This document shows positions 48,623-60,761 of a stretch of DNA of 64,000 bases, piece by piece. Numbering within the stretch: position 1 is the first letter of the stretch; every line of letters begins with the position of its first letter. The translations under genes were made by a program, and so were the position numbers. Source of the DNA: Candidatus Methylobacter favarea (lineage in GTDB: Bacteria; Pseudomonadota; Gammaproteobacteria; Methylococcales; Methylomonadaceae); the NCBI RefSeq assembly GCF_902806695.1, contig NZ_CADCXN010000035.1, forward strand, positions 1 to 64,000. Direction: 5' to 3'. A model generated the notes under the pieces. That model made no database searches. It was not told the DNA's origin and saw only the letters and a list, made by a program, of their open reading frames with translations.

Positions 48623-50431
48623 TTATTGGTATTCTCCATAAAGTTTTGCATAAAGGCCATGCTGACTGATCAAGGTTTCATGGCGGCCCTGTTCACAGAT
48701 TTTACCTTCTTCGAAGACATACACATGATCTGCTTGTTTAACCGCACTCAATCGATGAGCAATAATAATTGTTGTTCGACCTTTTAAAAAGCCTGCTAGA
48801 GCCGAATGTAATTTATATTCCGTTTCACTATCCAGTGCCGAAGTTGCTTCATCGAGTATGACCACCTTCGGATTAGCCACAATCATGCGGGCAATGGCTA
48901 TTCTTTGCCGCTGACCTCCCGATAACCGCATGCCTTGGCGCCCCAGGATGGTATCCAGCCCGGCTTCCAGTTCTGTAACGGCATCTTTTAATTGCGCGAT
49001 AGCCAGTGCATTCCATAACTCTTTATCTTCAGCAAGTCTTCCCAAAGTAAGGTTTGCACGGATAGTATCATTAAATAATATAGGATGTTGAAGAACTGTT
49101 ACTACATTTTCTCGGACAACCTCCAGACCTATCCGTTCAATGGCAACATTATCGAAGTAAATATGACCGCTGTCAGGAGGATAAAGTCCGATCAGGGTTT
49201 GCACTAACGTGGATTTACCCCCTCCGCTGGCGCCGACCAAGGCTACTTTTTCGCCGGCTTTAATGTATAACTGTATGCCTTTTAATATTTTTTCTTCACT
49301 GTAACTAAAATGCAGATTATCCACGCGTATAGAGACAGTTTTTTTATTTAAAAACGGATTTTCAAGATGCGGATAATGAGGTTCCTGTTTCAACGCATTA
49401 AGCCTGTTGATACGCGTTAATGCTGCCTTAGCGGCATAAAAGGCATATTGAATGCTTAATATTTCCTGTACCGGAGCCATCATAAACCAGAGATAGCCGA
49501 AAACCGCGAGCATTTCGCCTATGCTCAGATCTGAATAAAATACCATCAGCATGGCGCAGGCGCGGAAAACGTCAAAGCCGAACAGAAATACCAGAAAACT
49601 TAAACGCGCTGCCGCATCACTTTTCCAGGCAAAAGCAGTTGAGTAATCTTTAACAGAACGGGCAGTTTCAATCAGCTTTTGGCAATAATGCTTTTCGCGA
49701 TTGCTGGCGCGAATTTGATGAATGGCTTCCAGTGTTTCAGTGAGAGATTGTTGAAAAACTTCGTAAGCGGAGTTTTCCCTGGATTTAAGTTCCTTAACGC
49801 GGGACCCGACCACGCGGGTAAAATAAATGACTACCGGATTTAACAACAGAATAAATAAACCCAACTGCCAGTGCATCCATAATAAAATGGCGGCCGTACC
49901 GATAATAGTCAGTGTCGCTACGAGCAATTTACTGACGGTAGTACCTATAAAAGTCTCGATAGTATCGAGATCTTTTACCAGGTGCGTAACGACAGTACCG
50001 GTGCCAAGACTTTCGTATTCCGCCATTGAAATGTTTTGTAAACGCCTGATAAGATTTTTGCGGATGCGAAAAATAATATCTTTTGAAATGCAGGAGAAGT
50101 GTCGGGCCTGAATAATATTGAAAATAATGGAAATAACTCGCAGCAATACACTGGCAACCAGAACAACAGTAATATACAGTATTGTGCTTTGCCAGGAAGT
50201 TGGAAACAGTGAGTTGATTGTCGCAATTGTAATCCCGGGTTTATTCAATAAAACCTCATCAACCAGCAACGGCATTAACAGTGGTACGGGGACACTGGCA
50301 CAGGTCGCCAAAATAGCAATGAGATGAGAGTAGATCAGCTCTTTTTTATGCTCCAGAGCAATTTGATAGATATAATTCCAATTATAAAATTGGAGTGTTT
50401 GCGAAAAAAGTTGCTTTGCTTGTGCTGGCAT
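48623..50431 (-). CDS. MsbA-like ABC exporter, permease and ATPase in one chain
   Basis: The 602-residue half-transporter has a six-helix membrane domain (residues 40-330) and an ATPase domain with Walker A GASGGGKST (about 394-402), signature LSGGQRQRIA and Walker B VVILDEATSALD. As a homodimer it could flip lipids or export drugs or peptides. The closest relatives by sequence style are lipid/multidrug exporters. It is followed by the RNase AM gene two bases on. The start may be some residues downstream. Confidence 0.88.
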   Translation of the reverse strand: MPAQAKQLFSQTLQFYNWNYIYQIALEHKKELIYSHLIAILATCASVPVPLLMPLLVDEVLLNKPGITIATINSLFPTSWQSTILYITVVLVASVLLRVISIIFNIIQARHFSCISKDIIFRIRKNLIRRLQNISMAEYESLGTGTVVTHLVKDLDTIETFIGTTVSKLLVATLTIIGTAAILLWMHWQLGLFILLLNPVVIYFTRVVGSRVKELKSRENSAYEVFQQSLTETLEAIHQIRASNREKHYCQKLIETARSVKDYSTAFAWKSDAAARLSFLVFLFGFDVFRACAMLMVFYSDLSIGEMLAVFGYLWFMMAPVQEILSIQYAFYAAKAALTRINRLNALKQEPHYPHLENPFLNKKTVSIRVDNLHFSYSEEKILKGIQLYIKAGEKVALVGASGGGKSTLVQTLIGLYPPDSGHIYFDNVAIERIGLEVVRENVVTVLQHPILFNDTIRANLTLGRLAEDKELWNALAIAQLKDAVTELEAGLDTILGRQGMRLSGGQRQRIAIARMIVANPKVVILDEATSALDSETEYKLHSALAGFLKGRTTIIIAHRLSAVKQADHVYVFEEGKICEQGRHETLISQHGLYAKLYGEYQ

Positions 50432-50514
50432 GGGCAGGAATATTTTTATGAGTTCTTAATTATATCTGGCTGCCACATCTTTAGAAATAATTAAGTATTG
50501 ATAAAAATATAAAT

Positions 50515-52422
50515 GTGAAAAATATGCATGCAATTGTGTTGTTCTGGGGCTTGATTCTTTTGCAAGGCTCGGTTTTAAGCAATCCGCTCGATCGCCAAAG
50601 AAGCGACTTTCTAATGGCGGAAAGGCTTATTGCCGAAAGAAATGATCAGGCTTTATTAAATTTAAGCGCCGGTCTACAGGATTATCCTCTTTACCCCTAT
50701 TTGGAGTTCCAGTGGTTAGAGAACAATTTACACCGAACTGATAAAGTCCTGGCTTTTCTATCGGCCTATAAAGAAACGCGCTATGCCGGCTTACTGAAGC
50801 CAAAATGGCTGGCTTTTCTTGCTAATCATGAGCGCTGGCTTGAATTTATCCAAAATTATGAAGCAATTGGAAATAGTGCTCTTGAGTGCCAGTTCTATTG
50901 GGCAATCTATCAAACAGGCAATAAGCAACAGGCGTTAAATAATGCAAAACGCTTATGGGTGTCAGATATTTCGCAGCCTAAAGAATGTGATTCTTTATTC
51001 TCGGTGTTGGTAACTTCATCAATTTTTACCCCGGATTTAATTTGGCAACGGTTTGAATTAGCTTTAAATAAGGATCGCCTTGCCGTAACTGAATATTTGC
51101 GGCGTTTAATGAATAAACGGGATCAGAATTTTGCCGATATTTGGTTGCAGGTTCATAGAAATCCGGCCTTAATTAGTAATAGCGGCTTTGTTATAAGAAA
51201 TGATCATCAAACGGGGCGTATTTTTGCCCACGGTATAGACAGACTGGCCGGGTCGAATCTCGACTTGGCTATTTATTTGTGGGACAAGAGCAAGGGGTAT
51301 TTCAGTATAGACCAGCAGACACTTCAACAACTTGAACGAAGATTGGCGCTAGCCATGGGGTTTAATAAAAATAAGAATGCCTATAATCGGCTGAATCAAT
51401 TAGTCACTGTTGATGAAGAGGTAAGGGAATGGAAAGTCAGGGCGGCCTTACTCGAACAGAACTGGCAGCACGTTTCCGACGCCTTGACCGGTTTGAAATT
51501 TGAAGAACGCGAAGAGCCCCGATGGCAATACTGGCTGGCCAGATCTCTTAATGAAACAGGCAAAATCCTGCAGGCGCAAACTGTATACAATAAACTCGCC
51601 GCAGACAGAAGTTTTTACGGTTTCTTGGCGGCTGATACAATAAACAGGCCCTATCAATCCCTTAATAAACCTGTTCTTGTGGCTAAAGATGAACTCGAAG
51701 CGCTGGCCGGAAACTCTGATTTTAAAGAGGTTCAAGAGTTCAGATGGTTAAATCGTGAAAGAGAAGCTCAACAGCAATGGTGGTTTGCGGTAAAAAAACT
51801 GCCTAAAGCGCGGCTCATGGCGGCAGCAAAACTGGCTCAGCAGTGGCGATGGGATCAGGTTGCCATAATTACTTTAGTCAAGGCAGATTATTGGGATGAC
51901 CTGGCGTTACGATTTCCGCTTAACTATTTAATCCAGGTACAAAATAATGCCTACCGGCAAGACCTTGAGCCGGCGATAATTTTTGGTCTGATTCGTCAGG
52001 AAAGCATGCTCGATGAAAACGCCCAGTCACCGGTTGGCGCTAAAGGATTAATGCAGCTGATGCCCAAAACCGGCAAACAGATAGCCCGTGAGCTAAATGA
52101 ACAATGGCAATCAGAAAATAGCCTGTTTAACCCTGATATTAATATAAAATACGGAAGTTACTATTATAAGCAGCTACTGGATCGGTTTAACGGACATTTC
52201 GCCCTGGCGACGGCTGCCTATAACGCCGGACCAAGGCGGGTAATAAACTGGATGCCGATAGATAAATCCGTGCCGGCAGATATCTGGGTGGAAACAATTC
52301 CTTTTAAAGAAACCCGAAAATATGTAACCTCTGTTCTTTCTTACGCCATGATTTATCAGCAACGTTTGCAAAGAAATACCTTTAAAATTAAAAATCTAAT
52401 GCTGGACGTTTTGCCACGCTAA
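50515..52422 (+). CDS. slt: Soluble lytic murein transglycosylase (Slt70-like)
   Basis: The 635-residue periplasmic enzyme cleaves peptidoglycan between MurNAc and GlcNAc. It has a signal peptide (HAIVLFWGLILLQGSVLS), a long superhelical U- and L-domain of helices, and a C-terminal SLT domain with catalytic Glu496 (RQESMLDENAQSPVGAKGLMQLMP) and AYNAGPRRV. The start is GTG, with an internal ATG three codons later as an alternative. It is divergent from the ABC exporter gene. Confidence 0.93.
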   Translation: MKNMHAIVLFWGLILLQGSVLSNPLDRQRSDFLMAERLIAERNDQALLNLSAGLQDYPLYPYLEFQWLENNLHRTDKVLAFLSAYKETRYAGLLKPKWLAFLANHERWLEFIQNYEAIGNSALECQFYWAIYQTGNKQQALNNAKRLWVSDISQPKECDSLFSVLVTSSIFTPDLIWQRFELALNKDRLAVTEYLRRLMNKRDQNFADIWLQVHRNPALISNSGFVIRNDHQTGRIFAHGIDRLAGSNLDLAIYLWDKSKGYFSIDQQTLQQLERRLALAMGFNKNKNAYNRLNQLVTVDEEVREWKVRAALLEQNWQHVSDALTGLKFEEREEPRWQYWLARSLNETGKILQAQTVYNKLAADRSFYGFLAADTINRPYQSLNKPVLVAKDELEALAGNSDFKEVQEFRWLNREREAQQQWWFAVKKLPKARLMAAAKLAQQWRWDQVAIITLVKADYWDDLALRFPLNYLIQVQNNAYRQDLEPAIIFGLIRQESMLDENAQSPVGAKGLMQLMPKTGKQIARELNEQWQSENSLFNPDINIKYGSYYYKQLLDRFNGHFALATAAYNAGPRRVINWMPIDKSVPADIWVETIPFKETRKYVTSVLSYAMIYQQRLQRNTFKIKNLMLDVLPR

Positions 52423-52502
52423 AAATTGAGCTGATTTTTTTTAGTGGGTGTTAGATAATGTACAGTTCGATGAAGAATAATTACTAAGGTATAATAAATA
52501 GT

Positions 52503-53018
52503 ATGGAGAAACAGCATAGCTTTACGCGCGACGAATTGCTGAAGTCCGGAAGAGGAGAGCTATATGGACCCCAAAATGCGCAACTGCCTTTACCTAATAT
52601 GCTAATGATGGACCGTATTACTTATATCTCGGATAAAGGCGGTTCATACGGAAAGGGCGAAATCATTGCTGAGCTGGATATAACACCCGATTTATGGTTT
52701 TTTGATTGCCATTTCCAGGGCGATCCAGTAATGCCTGGCTGCCTGGGGCTGGATGCCATGTGGCAACTGGTTGGTTTTTTTCTGTGCTGGATGGGTGGTC
52801 CAGGCAAAGGACGGGCTCTGGGTGTGGGTGAAGTCAAATTTACCGGCCAGGTATTGCCTACGGCTAAAAAAGTGATTTACCGTATTAATTTAAAAAGACT
52901 GATTATGCGAAAACTCGTTATGGGTATCGCTGATGCCATTATGGAAGTAGATGGAAAAGTAATTTATGAGGCTACCGATTTACGGGTGGGTTTATTTACT
53001 TCAACAGAAGATTTCTAG
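52503..53018 (+). CDS. fabA: 3-hydroxydecanoyl-ACP dehydratase/isomerase
   Basis: The 171-residue enzyme makes trans-2- and cis-3-decenoyl-ACP, the branch point of unsaturated fatty acid synthesis. Catalytic H70 ([11 protein letters not shown]) and D84 (LGLDAMW) are conserved. It is followed by fabB after eight bases, so it is an operon. Length equals E. coli FabA. Confidence 0.97.
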   Translation: MEKQHSFTRDELLKSGRGELYGPQNAQLPLPNMLMMDRITYISDKGGSYGKGEIIAELDITPDLWFFDCHFQGDPVMPGCLGLDAMWQLVGFFLCWMGGPGKGRALGVGEVKFTGQVLPTAKKVIYRINLKRLIMRKLVMGIADAIMEVDGKVIYEATDLRVGLFTSTEDF

Positions 53019-53026
53019 AGGCATTA

Positions 53027-54250
53027 TTGATGAAAAGAGTGGTGGTAACCGGTTTAGGAATTGTTTCCAGTATAGGGAATAACCAAAAAGAGGTTATTGA
53101 TTCCCTGAAGGAAGGCCGTTCAGGAATAGTTTTTTCCGAAGTTTATAAAGAGCTTGGGTTTAGAAGTCAGGTTCACGGCCCTATCAATATAGATTTGGAC
53201 CAATTTATTGACCGCAAAATAAAACGCTTTATGGGCGAAGGAGCGGCTTTCAACTATATCGCCATGCAGCAGGCAATTGATGATTCCGGCCTGGAGGCTG
53301 CGGAAATATCCAATTTCAGAACCGGCCTGGTAATGGGGTCAGGTGGTCCTTCCACTTCCAATCTGGTGGAAGCAGCCGATATATTACGGGAAAAAGGCGT
53401 TAAAAAGGTCGGTCCTTATATGGTGACCCGGGCGATGTCCAGTACCAATACGGCGTGTCTGGCGACACCTTTTAAAATTAAAGGTGTGAGCTATTCCATC
53501 AGTTCGGCGTGCGCAACCAGCGCCCATTGTATTGGTCATGCCATGGAATTAATCCAGATGGACAAGCAGGATGTCGTTTTTGCCGGCGGCGGTGAAGAAG
53601 TTCACTGGACGATGTCAGTATTATTTGATGCGATGGCTGCTATGTCATCCAAATATAATGATACGCCCGAAACAGCCTCAAGGCCCTATGATGAAACGCG
53701 GGATGGTTTTGTAATCTCTGGAGGCGGCGGTGTTTTAGTGATTGAAGAGCTTGAGCATGCCAAGGCCAGAGGCGCTAAAATTTATGCCGAACTGACCGGT
53801 TACGGCGCAACTTCCGACGGCTATGATATGGTCCAGCCTTCCGGGGAAGGTGCCGCCCGCTGCATGCAACTGGCTATGGCCAAAGTAGATAGTCCGATTG
53901 ATTACATTAACGCTCATGGCACCGGCACGCCTGTTGGCGATGCTAAAGAGCTCGAGGCGTTGCGCACTGTGTTTGGTAGAGATAACGTGCCCAGGGTCAG
54001 TTCGACAAAATCACTGACAGGTCACGCTTTAGGCGCCGCCGGTGTTAATGAGGCTATTTATTCCTTGTTAATGATGGCGGAAAACTTTCTCAGCGCATCA
54101 GCAAATATCACCCGTATTGACCCGATCGCCGAAGGTATTCCGATAGTGCGTGAACGTCAGGATAACGTTATCCTGAACACGATTATGTCGAATAGCTTCG
54201 GTTTTGGCGGTACCAACGCGACTTTAATTTTTCAGCGCTATAACGGCTAA
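53027..54250 (+). CDS. fabB: Beta-ketoacyl-ACP synthase I
   Basis: The 407-residue condensing enzyme elongates the cis-unsaturated chain. Its nucleophile is C162 (SACATSAH), with His residues in [11 protein letters not shown] and [11 protein letters not shown]. The N-terminal [13 protein letters not shown] and C-terminal [11 protein letters not shown] are also typical of FabB. It is cytoplasmic and cotranscribed with fabA. Confidence 0.97.
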   Translation: MMKRVVVTGLGIVSSIGNNQKEVIDSLKEGRSGIVFSEVYKELGFRSQVHGPINIDLDQFIDRKIKRFMGEGAAFNYIAMQQAIDDSGLEAAEISNFRTGLVMGSGGPSTSNLVEAADILREKGVKKVGPYMVTRAMSSTNTACLATPFKIKGVSYSISSACATSAHCIGHAMELIQMDKQDVVFAGGGEEVHWTMSVLFDAMAAMSSKYNDTPETASRPYDETRDGFVISGGGGVLVIEELEHAKARGAKIYAELTGYGATSDGYDMVQPSGEGAARCMQLAMAKVDSPIDYINAHGTGTPVGDAKELEALRTVFGRDNVPRVSSTKSLTGHALGAAGVNEAIYSLLMMAENFLSASANITRIDPIAEGIPIVRERQDNVILNTIMSNSFGFGGTNATLIFQRYNG

Positions 54251-54320
54251 TGTTTCCTTATTGGGCCAATTCAGCTAAAAACCCGATTTTCCTAACCCGA
54301 CATTTTAATCAACTCTGACC

Positions 54321-55175
54321 ATGTCCGATCCGGGCAAGAAATCCAGAACGCAATTTAACAAATTACAGAAACGTTTACGGCATTATGTCGGCGACGCTAT
54401 TGCCGACTATACAATGATTGAGAACGGCGACAAGGTCATGGTGTGTATATCGGGCGGCAAGGACTCTTTTACCTTGCTGGATGTGCTGATAAATTTGCAG
54501 AAAACTGCGCCCATTGATTTTGAACTGATCGCCGTCAATCTGGATCAAAAACAACCCGGTTTTCCCGAGCATGTTTTGCCCGATTATTTTGAGTCGCTGG
54601 GCGTGCCTTATCATATTATTGAAAAAGACACCTACAGCGTGGTAAGGCGCGTTATTCCCGAGGGCAGCACGACCTGCGGGCTTTGCTCACGATTAAGACG
54701 CGGCACATTATACGGCTATGCCGAAGCAAATAGCGTCACCAAAATAGCCTTGGGCCATCACCGCGATGATATTCTTGAGACCTTTTTCCTGAATATTTTT
54801 TACGGGGGAAAACTGAAAGCCATGCCGCCCAAATTGCTCAGTGATGATAAGAAAAATATTGTCATCAGGCCCTTAGCCTATTGCCGCGAAAAAGAAATTG
54901 AGCGCTTTTCCGCTTTTAAAAAATTTCCCATTATTCCCTGTAATTTATGCGGATCCCAGGAAAACCTGCAAAGGCAGGCAATGAAAGTCATGTTAAAAAG
55001 CTGGGATAGACAGTTCCCGGGGCGTTTGGAAACCATATTTACCAGCTTGCAGAATATAGCGCCTTCTCAATTAGCCGACAGGCAGTTATTTGATTTTACA
55101 GGGCTGAAAATAAATCATCGAACCGGCGAACAGATAGAGTCTTTTAATGCCGGTTTGAAAGTATTAGCTCAATAG
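54321..55175 (+). CDS. ttcA: tRNA 2-thiocytidine(32) synthetase TtcA
   Basis: The 284-residue enzyme makes 2-thiocytidine at position 32 of certain tRNAs. It has the PP-loop SGGKDS (44-49) and two CxxC pairs, CGLCSRLR and CNLCGS, that hold the [4Fe-4S] cluster. Length matches the family. It is followed by a SAM-hydrolysing enzyme gene five bases on. Confidence 0.93.
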   Translation: MSDPGKKSRTQFNKLQKRLRHYVGDAIADYTMIENGDKVMVCISGGKDSFTLLDVLINLQKTAPIDFELIAVNLDQKQPGFPEHVLPDYFESLGVPYHIIEKDTYSVVRRVIPEGSTTCGLCSRLRRGTLYGYAEANSVTKIALGHHRDDILETFFLNIFYGGKLKAMPPKLLSDDKKNIVIRPLAYCREKEIERFSAFKKFPIIPCNLCGSQENLQRQAMKVMLKSWDRQFPGRLETIFTSLQNIAPSQLADRQLFDFTGLKINHRTGEQIESFNAGLKVLAQ

Positions 55176-55180
55176 GCGCT

Positions 55181-55916
55181 ATGACAGCAATTGTTCTTTT
55201 TACTGATTTTGGTCCCGGGGGCCCTTATACCGGACAAATGGAATCGGTAATACGGCAAATAGCCCCTGCTAGCCCTGTCATTAATTTGTTGAGTAGTGCG
55301 CCCGCAGCCAACCCGCGCTTGAGTTCCTATTTATTGGCGGCCTTGCGCTACAGTTTTCCGGCGGGCAGTATTTTTTTAACTGTGGTTGATCCTGGAGTCG
55401 GCACGGATCGCAAAGCCGTGGTTTTGCATGCGGATGGACAAATTTTTGTCGGGCCGGATAACGGTTTGCTAAATACCGTCGCACTCCAATCCCGGCATAG
55501 TCAATGGTCGGAAATTACCTGGGAGCCTCGACAGTGTTCGATGAGCTTTTAACGGCCGGGATATATTTGCGTCTGTTGCGGCAAAACTGGTCATAAATGC
55601 GGCCGCTGATTTATTGATGCCCTTTACCAGGCAGGATTTAAACGAATGGCTTTTGGACTTGCCTGAAGTAATTTACTTTGATTATTATGGCAACGCGATG
55701 ACAGGCTTACGTTATCAGGATCAATTTGCCGGCCGGATTTTAAGGGTCAATGATAGGGTTATCCGGCAGGCTGATACCTTCAATGGCGTCGAAGAGCATC
55801 AGGCATTCTGGTATAAAAACTCCAGCGGCCTGATAGAGATTGCGGTCAATAAGGGAAACGCAGGACAACAGCTTGATCTTGAGTTGGGGACAGAGGTCAG
55901 CTTTAAGCTTATCTAG
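55181..55916 (+). pseudogene. SAM hydroxide adenosyltransferase (DUF62-type) gene split by a frameshift
   Basis: The 5' part, 55181-55552, carries LFTDFGPGGPYTGQME, TVVDPGVGTDRK and FVGPDNGLL, the family motifs of SAM-dependent chlorinase/fluorinase-like enzymes that hydrolyse SAM to adenosine and methionine. After SF a stop occurs. In another phase the next residues NGRDIFASVAAKLVINAAADLL and then YFDYYGNAMTGLRY continue the same protein to the stop at 55916. Removing one T from the T-run at 55547-55550 restores a 244-residue frame. It could be a real frameshift, slippage or a sequencing error. Confidence 0.8.
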
Positions 55917-55991
55917 GCGGAGGCTTTCTATTCCTGTATTTCTTTTGGGAAAGAGAGCCGCTATGAGTCACTACCAAAAATACTGATCTGT

Positions 55992-56651
55992 TCATTCTCT
56001 GCCTGATAAAAAAGGCACAAAGCTGACCGGCTCCACTTTTTCAAATTCATAACTGTTTTCAGTACGAGTAATCCTTTGCAATTCCTGGCTGCCGCATTTG
56101 CCGATGGGGATCACCATAACTCCTCCAACCGCCATCTGCTGCAGCAGCATTTCCGGCACTTCAGACGGTGCAGCTGAAACCAGAATGCCATCAAACGGCG
56201 CATAATCCGGCCATCCCCAACCGCCGTCGCTATGCAGATAACTGACATTCTTAAGCTTCAATTCCCACAAATGGCCCTTTGCCTTTCTCTGCAAAGCCAG
56301 GATTCTTTCTACGGAATAGACCCGGTCTACAAGCTGGGCCAGAATTGCTGTCTGATAGCCGCAGCCGGTGCCTATTTCCAGAACGTTTTCCAGAGGTCCT
56401 CTTTCCAGCAGCAATTCCGTCATTTTGGCGACAATATAAGGTTGAGAGATAGTCTGGTTGTGGCCAATGGGTAACGCAGTATCTTCATAAGCCCTGCTTG
56501 CCAGAGCCTCATCCATAAAGATATGCCGCGGCGTATTCCGCATAACATCCAAAACCTTGTTGCTGATAATACCTTGTTCAGATAAGCGGTTAATCATGCG
56601 CTCACGCGTCCGCCTTGACGTCATACCTATTCCTTGCAGGGTTTGGTTCAT
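55992..56651 (-). CDS. pcm: Protein-L-isoaspartate O-methyltransferase
   Basis: The 219-residue enzyme uses SAM to repair isoaspartyl residues in damaged proteins. It has the SAM motif [21 protein letters not shown] and a C-terminal PIG block. It follows surE with a four-base ATGA overlap; the pair is a common stress-survival unit. Confidence 0.94.
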   Translation of the reverse strand: MNQTLQGIGMTSRRTRERMINRLSEQGIISNKVLDVMRNTPRHIFMDEALASRAYEDTALPIGHNQTISQPYIVAKMTELLLERGPLENVLEIGTGCGYQTAILAQLVDRVYSVERILALQRKAKGHLWELKLKNVSYLHSDGGWGWPDYAPFDGILVSAAPSEVPEMLLQQMAVGGVMVIPIGKCGSQELQRITRTENSYEFEKVEPVSFVPFLSGRE

Positions 56652-57403
56652 AATTCATTTTCCTTCGGTAACCATGCCATTAAGGCATTAATCCGATCAT
56701 ACCAGGTTAAATCCAGTTGCAGGGGCGTAACTGAAACATAACCTGTGTTAATTGCATAAAAATCCGTTCCAGGCCCGGCATCCTGTTCAGCTCCCGGCGG
56801 ACCTACCCAGTAAATGGAGCCTCCGCGCGGATCTTTGCCCTTGATTACCGGCTCCGATTTATGCCGTAGTCCAAGCCGGGTCGCCTGATAGCCTTTTAGG
56901 TTTTTAATGGCTACATCCGGTACATTCACATTAAGAATGGTATCTTGCGGCAAAGGTTTGTTAATTAACTGCTGTAGCAGGGTTATCGCGACATGCGCCG
57001 CTGTTTCAAAATAACAGGGATTAACGCCCGCTAAAGAAATGGCGACTGCAGGGAGGCCTAAAAAACGGCCTTCGCTCGCAGCCGCCACAGTACCCGAATA
57101 AAGTACGTCGTCACCCAGGTTTGAGCCATGATTAATTCCGGCAAAAACCATATCCGGCTCTTTTTCCAGCAATCCGGTTATAGCCAAATGCACGCAGTCG
57201 GTTGGGGTGCCGTCTACTTTGATATATCCATTATGCGCCTTATATGCCCGCAAAGGCATTTCCAGGGTTAAGGAGTTACTGGCGGCGCTGCGATTTCTAT
57301 CGGGCGCCACTACCGATATTTCTGCATAGTTGCTCAATGCGTTCGCTAATGCCGACAAGCCTTCAGCCAAGTAGCCATCATCATTACTTAACAAAATGTG
57401 CAT
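56648..57403 (-). CDS. surE: 5'/3'-nucleotidase SurE
   Basis: The enzyme dephosphorylates nucleoside monophosphates. It begins [10 protein letters not shown] with metal-binding D8, D9; GxNxGxN-type GINHGSNLG and [10 protein letters not shown] also match. I place the start at the ATG at 57403 (251 residues); an upstream start at 57430 adds nine residues with no match. The stop overlaps pcm. It is divergent from the Smr gene. Confidence 0.94.
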   Translation of the reverse strand: MHILLSNDDGYLAEGLSALANALSNYAEISVVAPDRNRSAASNSLTLEMPLRAYKAHNGYIKVDGTPTDCVHLAITGLLEKEPDMVFAGINHGSNLGDDVLYSGTVAAASEGRFLGLPAVAISLAGVNPCYFETAAHVAITLLQQLINKPLPQDTILNVNVPDVAIKNLKGYQATRLGLRHKSEPVIKGKDPRGGSIYWVGPPGAEQDAGPGTDFYAINTGYVSVTPLQLDLTWYDRINALMAWLPKENEL

Positions 57404-57478
57404 TACCAATCGCTCTGAAGCAGAGTACACTATAAAATCAAATTATCTTAGCAACAATAATTTACAAAAGCAGCTATT

Positions 57479-58048
57479 GTGGTAAAAAAAATCCTTTCAT
57501 CAAAAGAGAGTGAATTATTTCGTCTGACTATCGGAAAGGTTGAGCCGGTAAAAAAGGATAAGATTTTGTTAAAAAAAGGAGAAAAACCCAAGCCGTTTCC
57601 CAAACCGCAAGCTATTAACAGGCAAGATTATTTACTCAGCATGACTGAAACTGATGTCGAAAAACTCAATCTGGAAGATACCATGAGCTTTATTGCCGCA
57701 GGACTGCAAAAAAATGTTTTAAAAAAACTGCGCCAGGGCTATTTTGAGCTGGATGCGGAAATTGATCTGCACGGCCTCAACAGTAATGAAGCTAAACGAC
57801 AATTGCTGAATTTTTTGCATGGCTGTGTTGAAGATGGTTTTCGCTGTGTGCTGGTAGTTCATGGCAAGGGCTATCGCTCTCCTGATAACCATCCCGTTCT
57901 AAAGAATAATCTTAACTTGTGGCTGAGGCAGCACAAAGACGTTCAGGCTTTTTGCTCCGCTCCTCCGAAACAGGGCGGAACCGGTGCCGTGTTTGTCTTA
58001 CTGTACTTATCGGATAAGTATGACAACCAGGGCGATGCTGAATATTGA
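57479..58048 (+). CDS. Smr-domain protein
   Basis: The 189-residue protein has a basic, lysine-rich start and a C-terminal Smr domain with LDLHGL-type IDLHGLNSNEAKRQL and VVHGKGYRS, ending in an AFCSAPPKQGGTGAVFVLL block. Such stand-alone small Smr proteins (SmrA/YdaL type) may nick DNA or RNA. It starts at GTG and is divergent from surE across a 75-base gap with an ACTATAAAAT -10-like word. Confidence 0.88.
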   Translation: MVKKILSSKESELFRLTIGKVEPVKKDKILLKKGEKPKPFPKPQAINRQDYLLSMTETDVEKLNLEDTMSFIAAGLQKNVLKKLRQGYFELDAEIDLHGLNSNEAKRQLLNFLHGCVEDGFRCVLVVHGKGYRSPDNHPVLKNNLNLWLRQHKDVQAFCSAPPKQGGTGAVFVLLYLSDKYDNQGDAEY

Positions 58049-58232
58049 CGGACAGCAGAAACAAATGGCTGTCAAAGTAACTACAGGCGGCTTTCCATCT
58101 ATAAAAATTGCTTTCTCTTGGCCAACTATTGGCAATGCGATTTTACGCAATAAATGATATCGTTACTGGTTGAACTGATATTCTATCGTTTGCGATCAAG
58201 CTAATATAATTAATAAAAAAAGGAGATTAATC

Positions 58233-59042
58233 ATGTCATTTTTCACGTCATTAACAAAAACCGCCAAACTGAATTCAACCCTCAAGCAAACGGCTGAAGC
58301 GCGTAAAAGCGAGGGCAGTAAAGCGGATCAATTATTTAAAAGCGTCTATAAAAGCTATGCAGAAATTCTCGGCGGCGATGCCCTGCGTGCGCAAGCGTTA
58401 TATAACTGGGGATTTGCTTTACTGCATCAGGCAAAAACCAAGACTGGCAATGAAGCGGCCCAGCTTTATCAGGAGGCGATTGATAAATTTTCTTTTTGTA
58501 CGCTTATTGATCCTGATTATTTAGGGGCTGCAATCGATAGCGGAGTAGCTTTTATGGATCTGGCCCGGCTTAAGGCTGTTGATGCCGACGATGACTTGTA
58601 TGAAAAAGCCGGAAAGCAATTTGAAAAAGCTAATGCTATTCAGCCGGGAGCCGCCTCGTATAACCTGGCGTGTATTTATGGTTTACGAGGCGATACCGAA
58701 GGCTGCCTTAAAGCATTGGAAAATTCCCGGAATAACGGCAGTTTGCCTGAAACCGTTGATATTCTTTCCGATCCGGACATGGTTAGTGTTAAGGATCAGT
58801 CATGGTTTATAGAATTTATAGAATCGCTGAATGAAAAGTCCGAAGCTGTTATTGAAAAGAAAGCATCAGCTGAAGAGTCATCTGCAGAGGAAAATGCCGG
58901 GCAAACAATAAAAGAAAATCCTCGGAGTATTGAAAAAGAAAATCATGCGGCCCCGGTAGGGGAAAGAGAACGGGCTGAAGTTATTGAATGCAAAGAAGCA
59001 AGTTCAACAGCAGTTCCGGAAGAAGAAAAATCCGGGCAATAA
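58233..59042 (+). CDS. TPR-repeat protein with acidic tail
   Basis: The 269-residue protein has tetratricopeptide-like helical pairs (ALYNWGFALLHQAKT, YLGAAIDSGVAFMDLARL and AASYNLACIYGLRGDTEGCLKALENS) across residues 40-180, then a tail rich in Glu, Lys and Ser (from 205) that looks disordered. The TPR part should mediate protein contacts. No signal peptide. It has an AAAGGAG site. The partner is unknown. Confidence 0.78.
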   Translation: MSFFTSLTKTAKLNSTLKQTAEARKSEGSKADQLFKSVYKSYAEILGGDALRAQALYNWGFALLHQAKTKTGNEAAQLYQEAIDKFSFCTLIDPDYLGAAIDSGVAFMDLARLKAVDADDDLYEKAGKQFEKANAIQPGAASYNLACIYGLRGDTEGCLKALENSRNNGSLPETVDILSDPDMVSVKDQSWFIEFIESLNEKSEAVIEKKASAEESSAEENAGQTIKENPRSIEKENHAAPVGERERAEVIECKEASSTAVPEEEKSGQ

Positions 59043-59119
59043 AGTCGTTCTTCAGTAACAGGACTGCAATTGTTAGCGCGCTACGGGCTTTTTAAGGGAA
59101 GGGTAATTGTGTATGGGTC

Positions 59120-59575
59120 CTAGAGCCAGCGCCTTACCTTGGCTTTGTAGGCTCGAAATCTATCCTGAAACAATGCTTCCAGCGCCTTTTCTTCAGGTGT
59201 TATCTGAAACCGGTTCATATAAATAACAAATGCAGGGATAACACTATATGAGAGCAGGTTCGATAAAAAAACTGCCCAGCCAATAAGCATCAGCAAGAAT
59301 CCCAAATACATGGGATTTCGCGTGACTTTATAAATACCCTCTACGACCAGGGCAGAAGCCGAGTCAGGTATCATGGGGTTGAGAGTGGTTTTAGCTTGGT
59401 GAAAAGAAAATACTCCAAGTATAGTTACGGTTATGCCGCCAAAAACCAGAAACCCGGCCACAAAGGGGCGGCCTGGAAAAATAAAAGTAAATTCGGGCAG
59501 GACGACCGAAATCAGCCGCATCAATGCGGCGGTGATTAAGACAATGACAGCGGGTGGAACTTTTAACTCAAGCAT
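59120..59575 (-). CDS. ICMT/PEMT-like membrane methyltransferase
   Basis: The 151-residue protein has about four membrane segments and the isoprenylcysteine carboxyl methyltransferase pattern VEGIYKVTRNPMYLGFLLM followed by ...EEKALEALFQDRFRAYKAKVRRWL. Bacterial members methylate small lipids or are of unknown role. It stands alone on the minus strand. Confidence 0.82.
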   Translation of the reverse strand: MLELKVPPAVIVLITAALMRLISVVLPEFTFIFPGRPFVAGFLVFGGITVTILGVFSFHQAKTTLNPMIPDSASALVVEGIYKVTRNPMYLGFLLMLIGWAVFLSNLLSYSVIPAFVIYMNRFQITPEEKALEALFQDRFRAYKAKVRRWL

Positions 59576-60651
<1,076 letters not shown>

Positions 60652-60761
60652 AATAAAAACTGTAAGGGCTACTTTAGTCGCCTTGGCGAAAATGTGAAAT
60701 TCGGCTCTGCGTTCTCATTCTTATATATAGCTGCGCATGCGGCATAATATTACAAAAAGCT

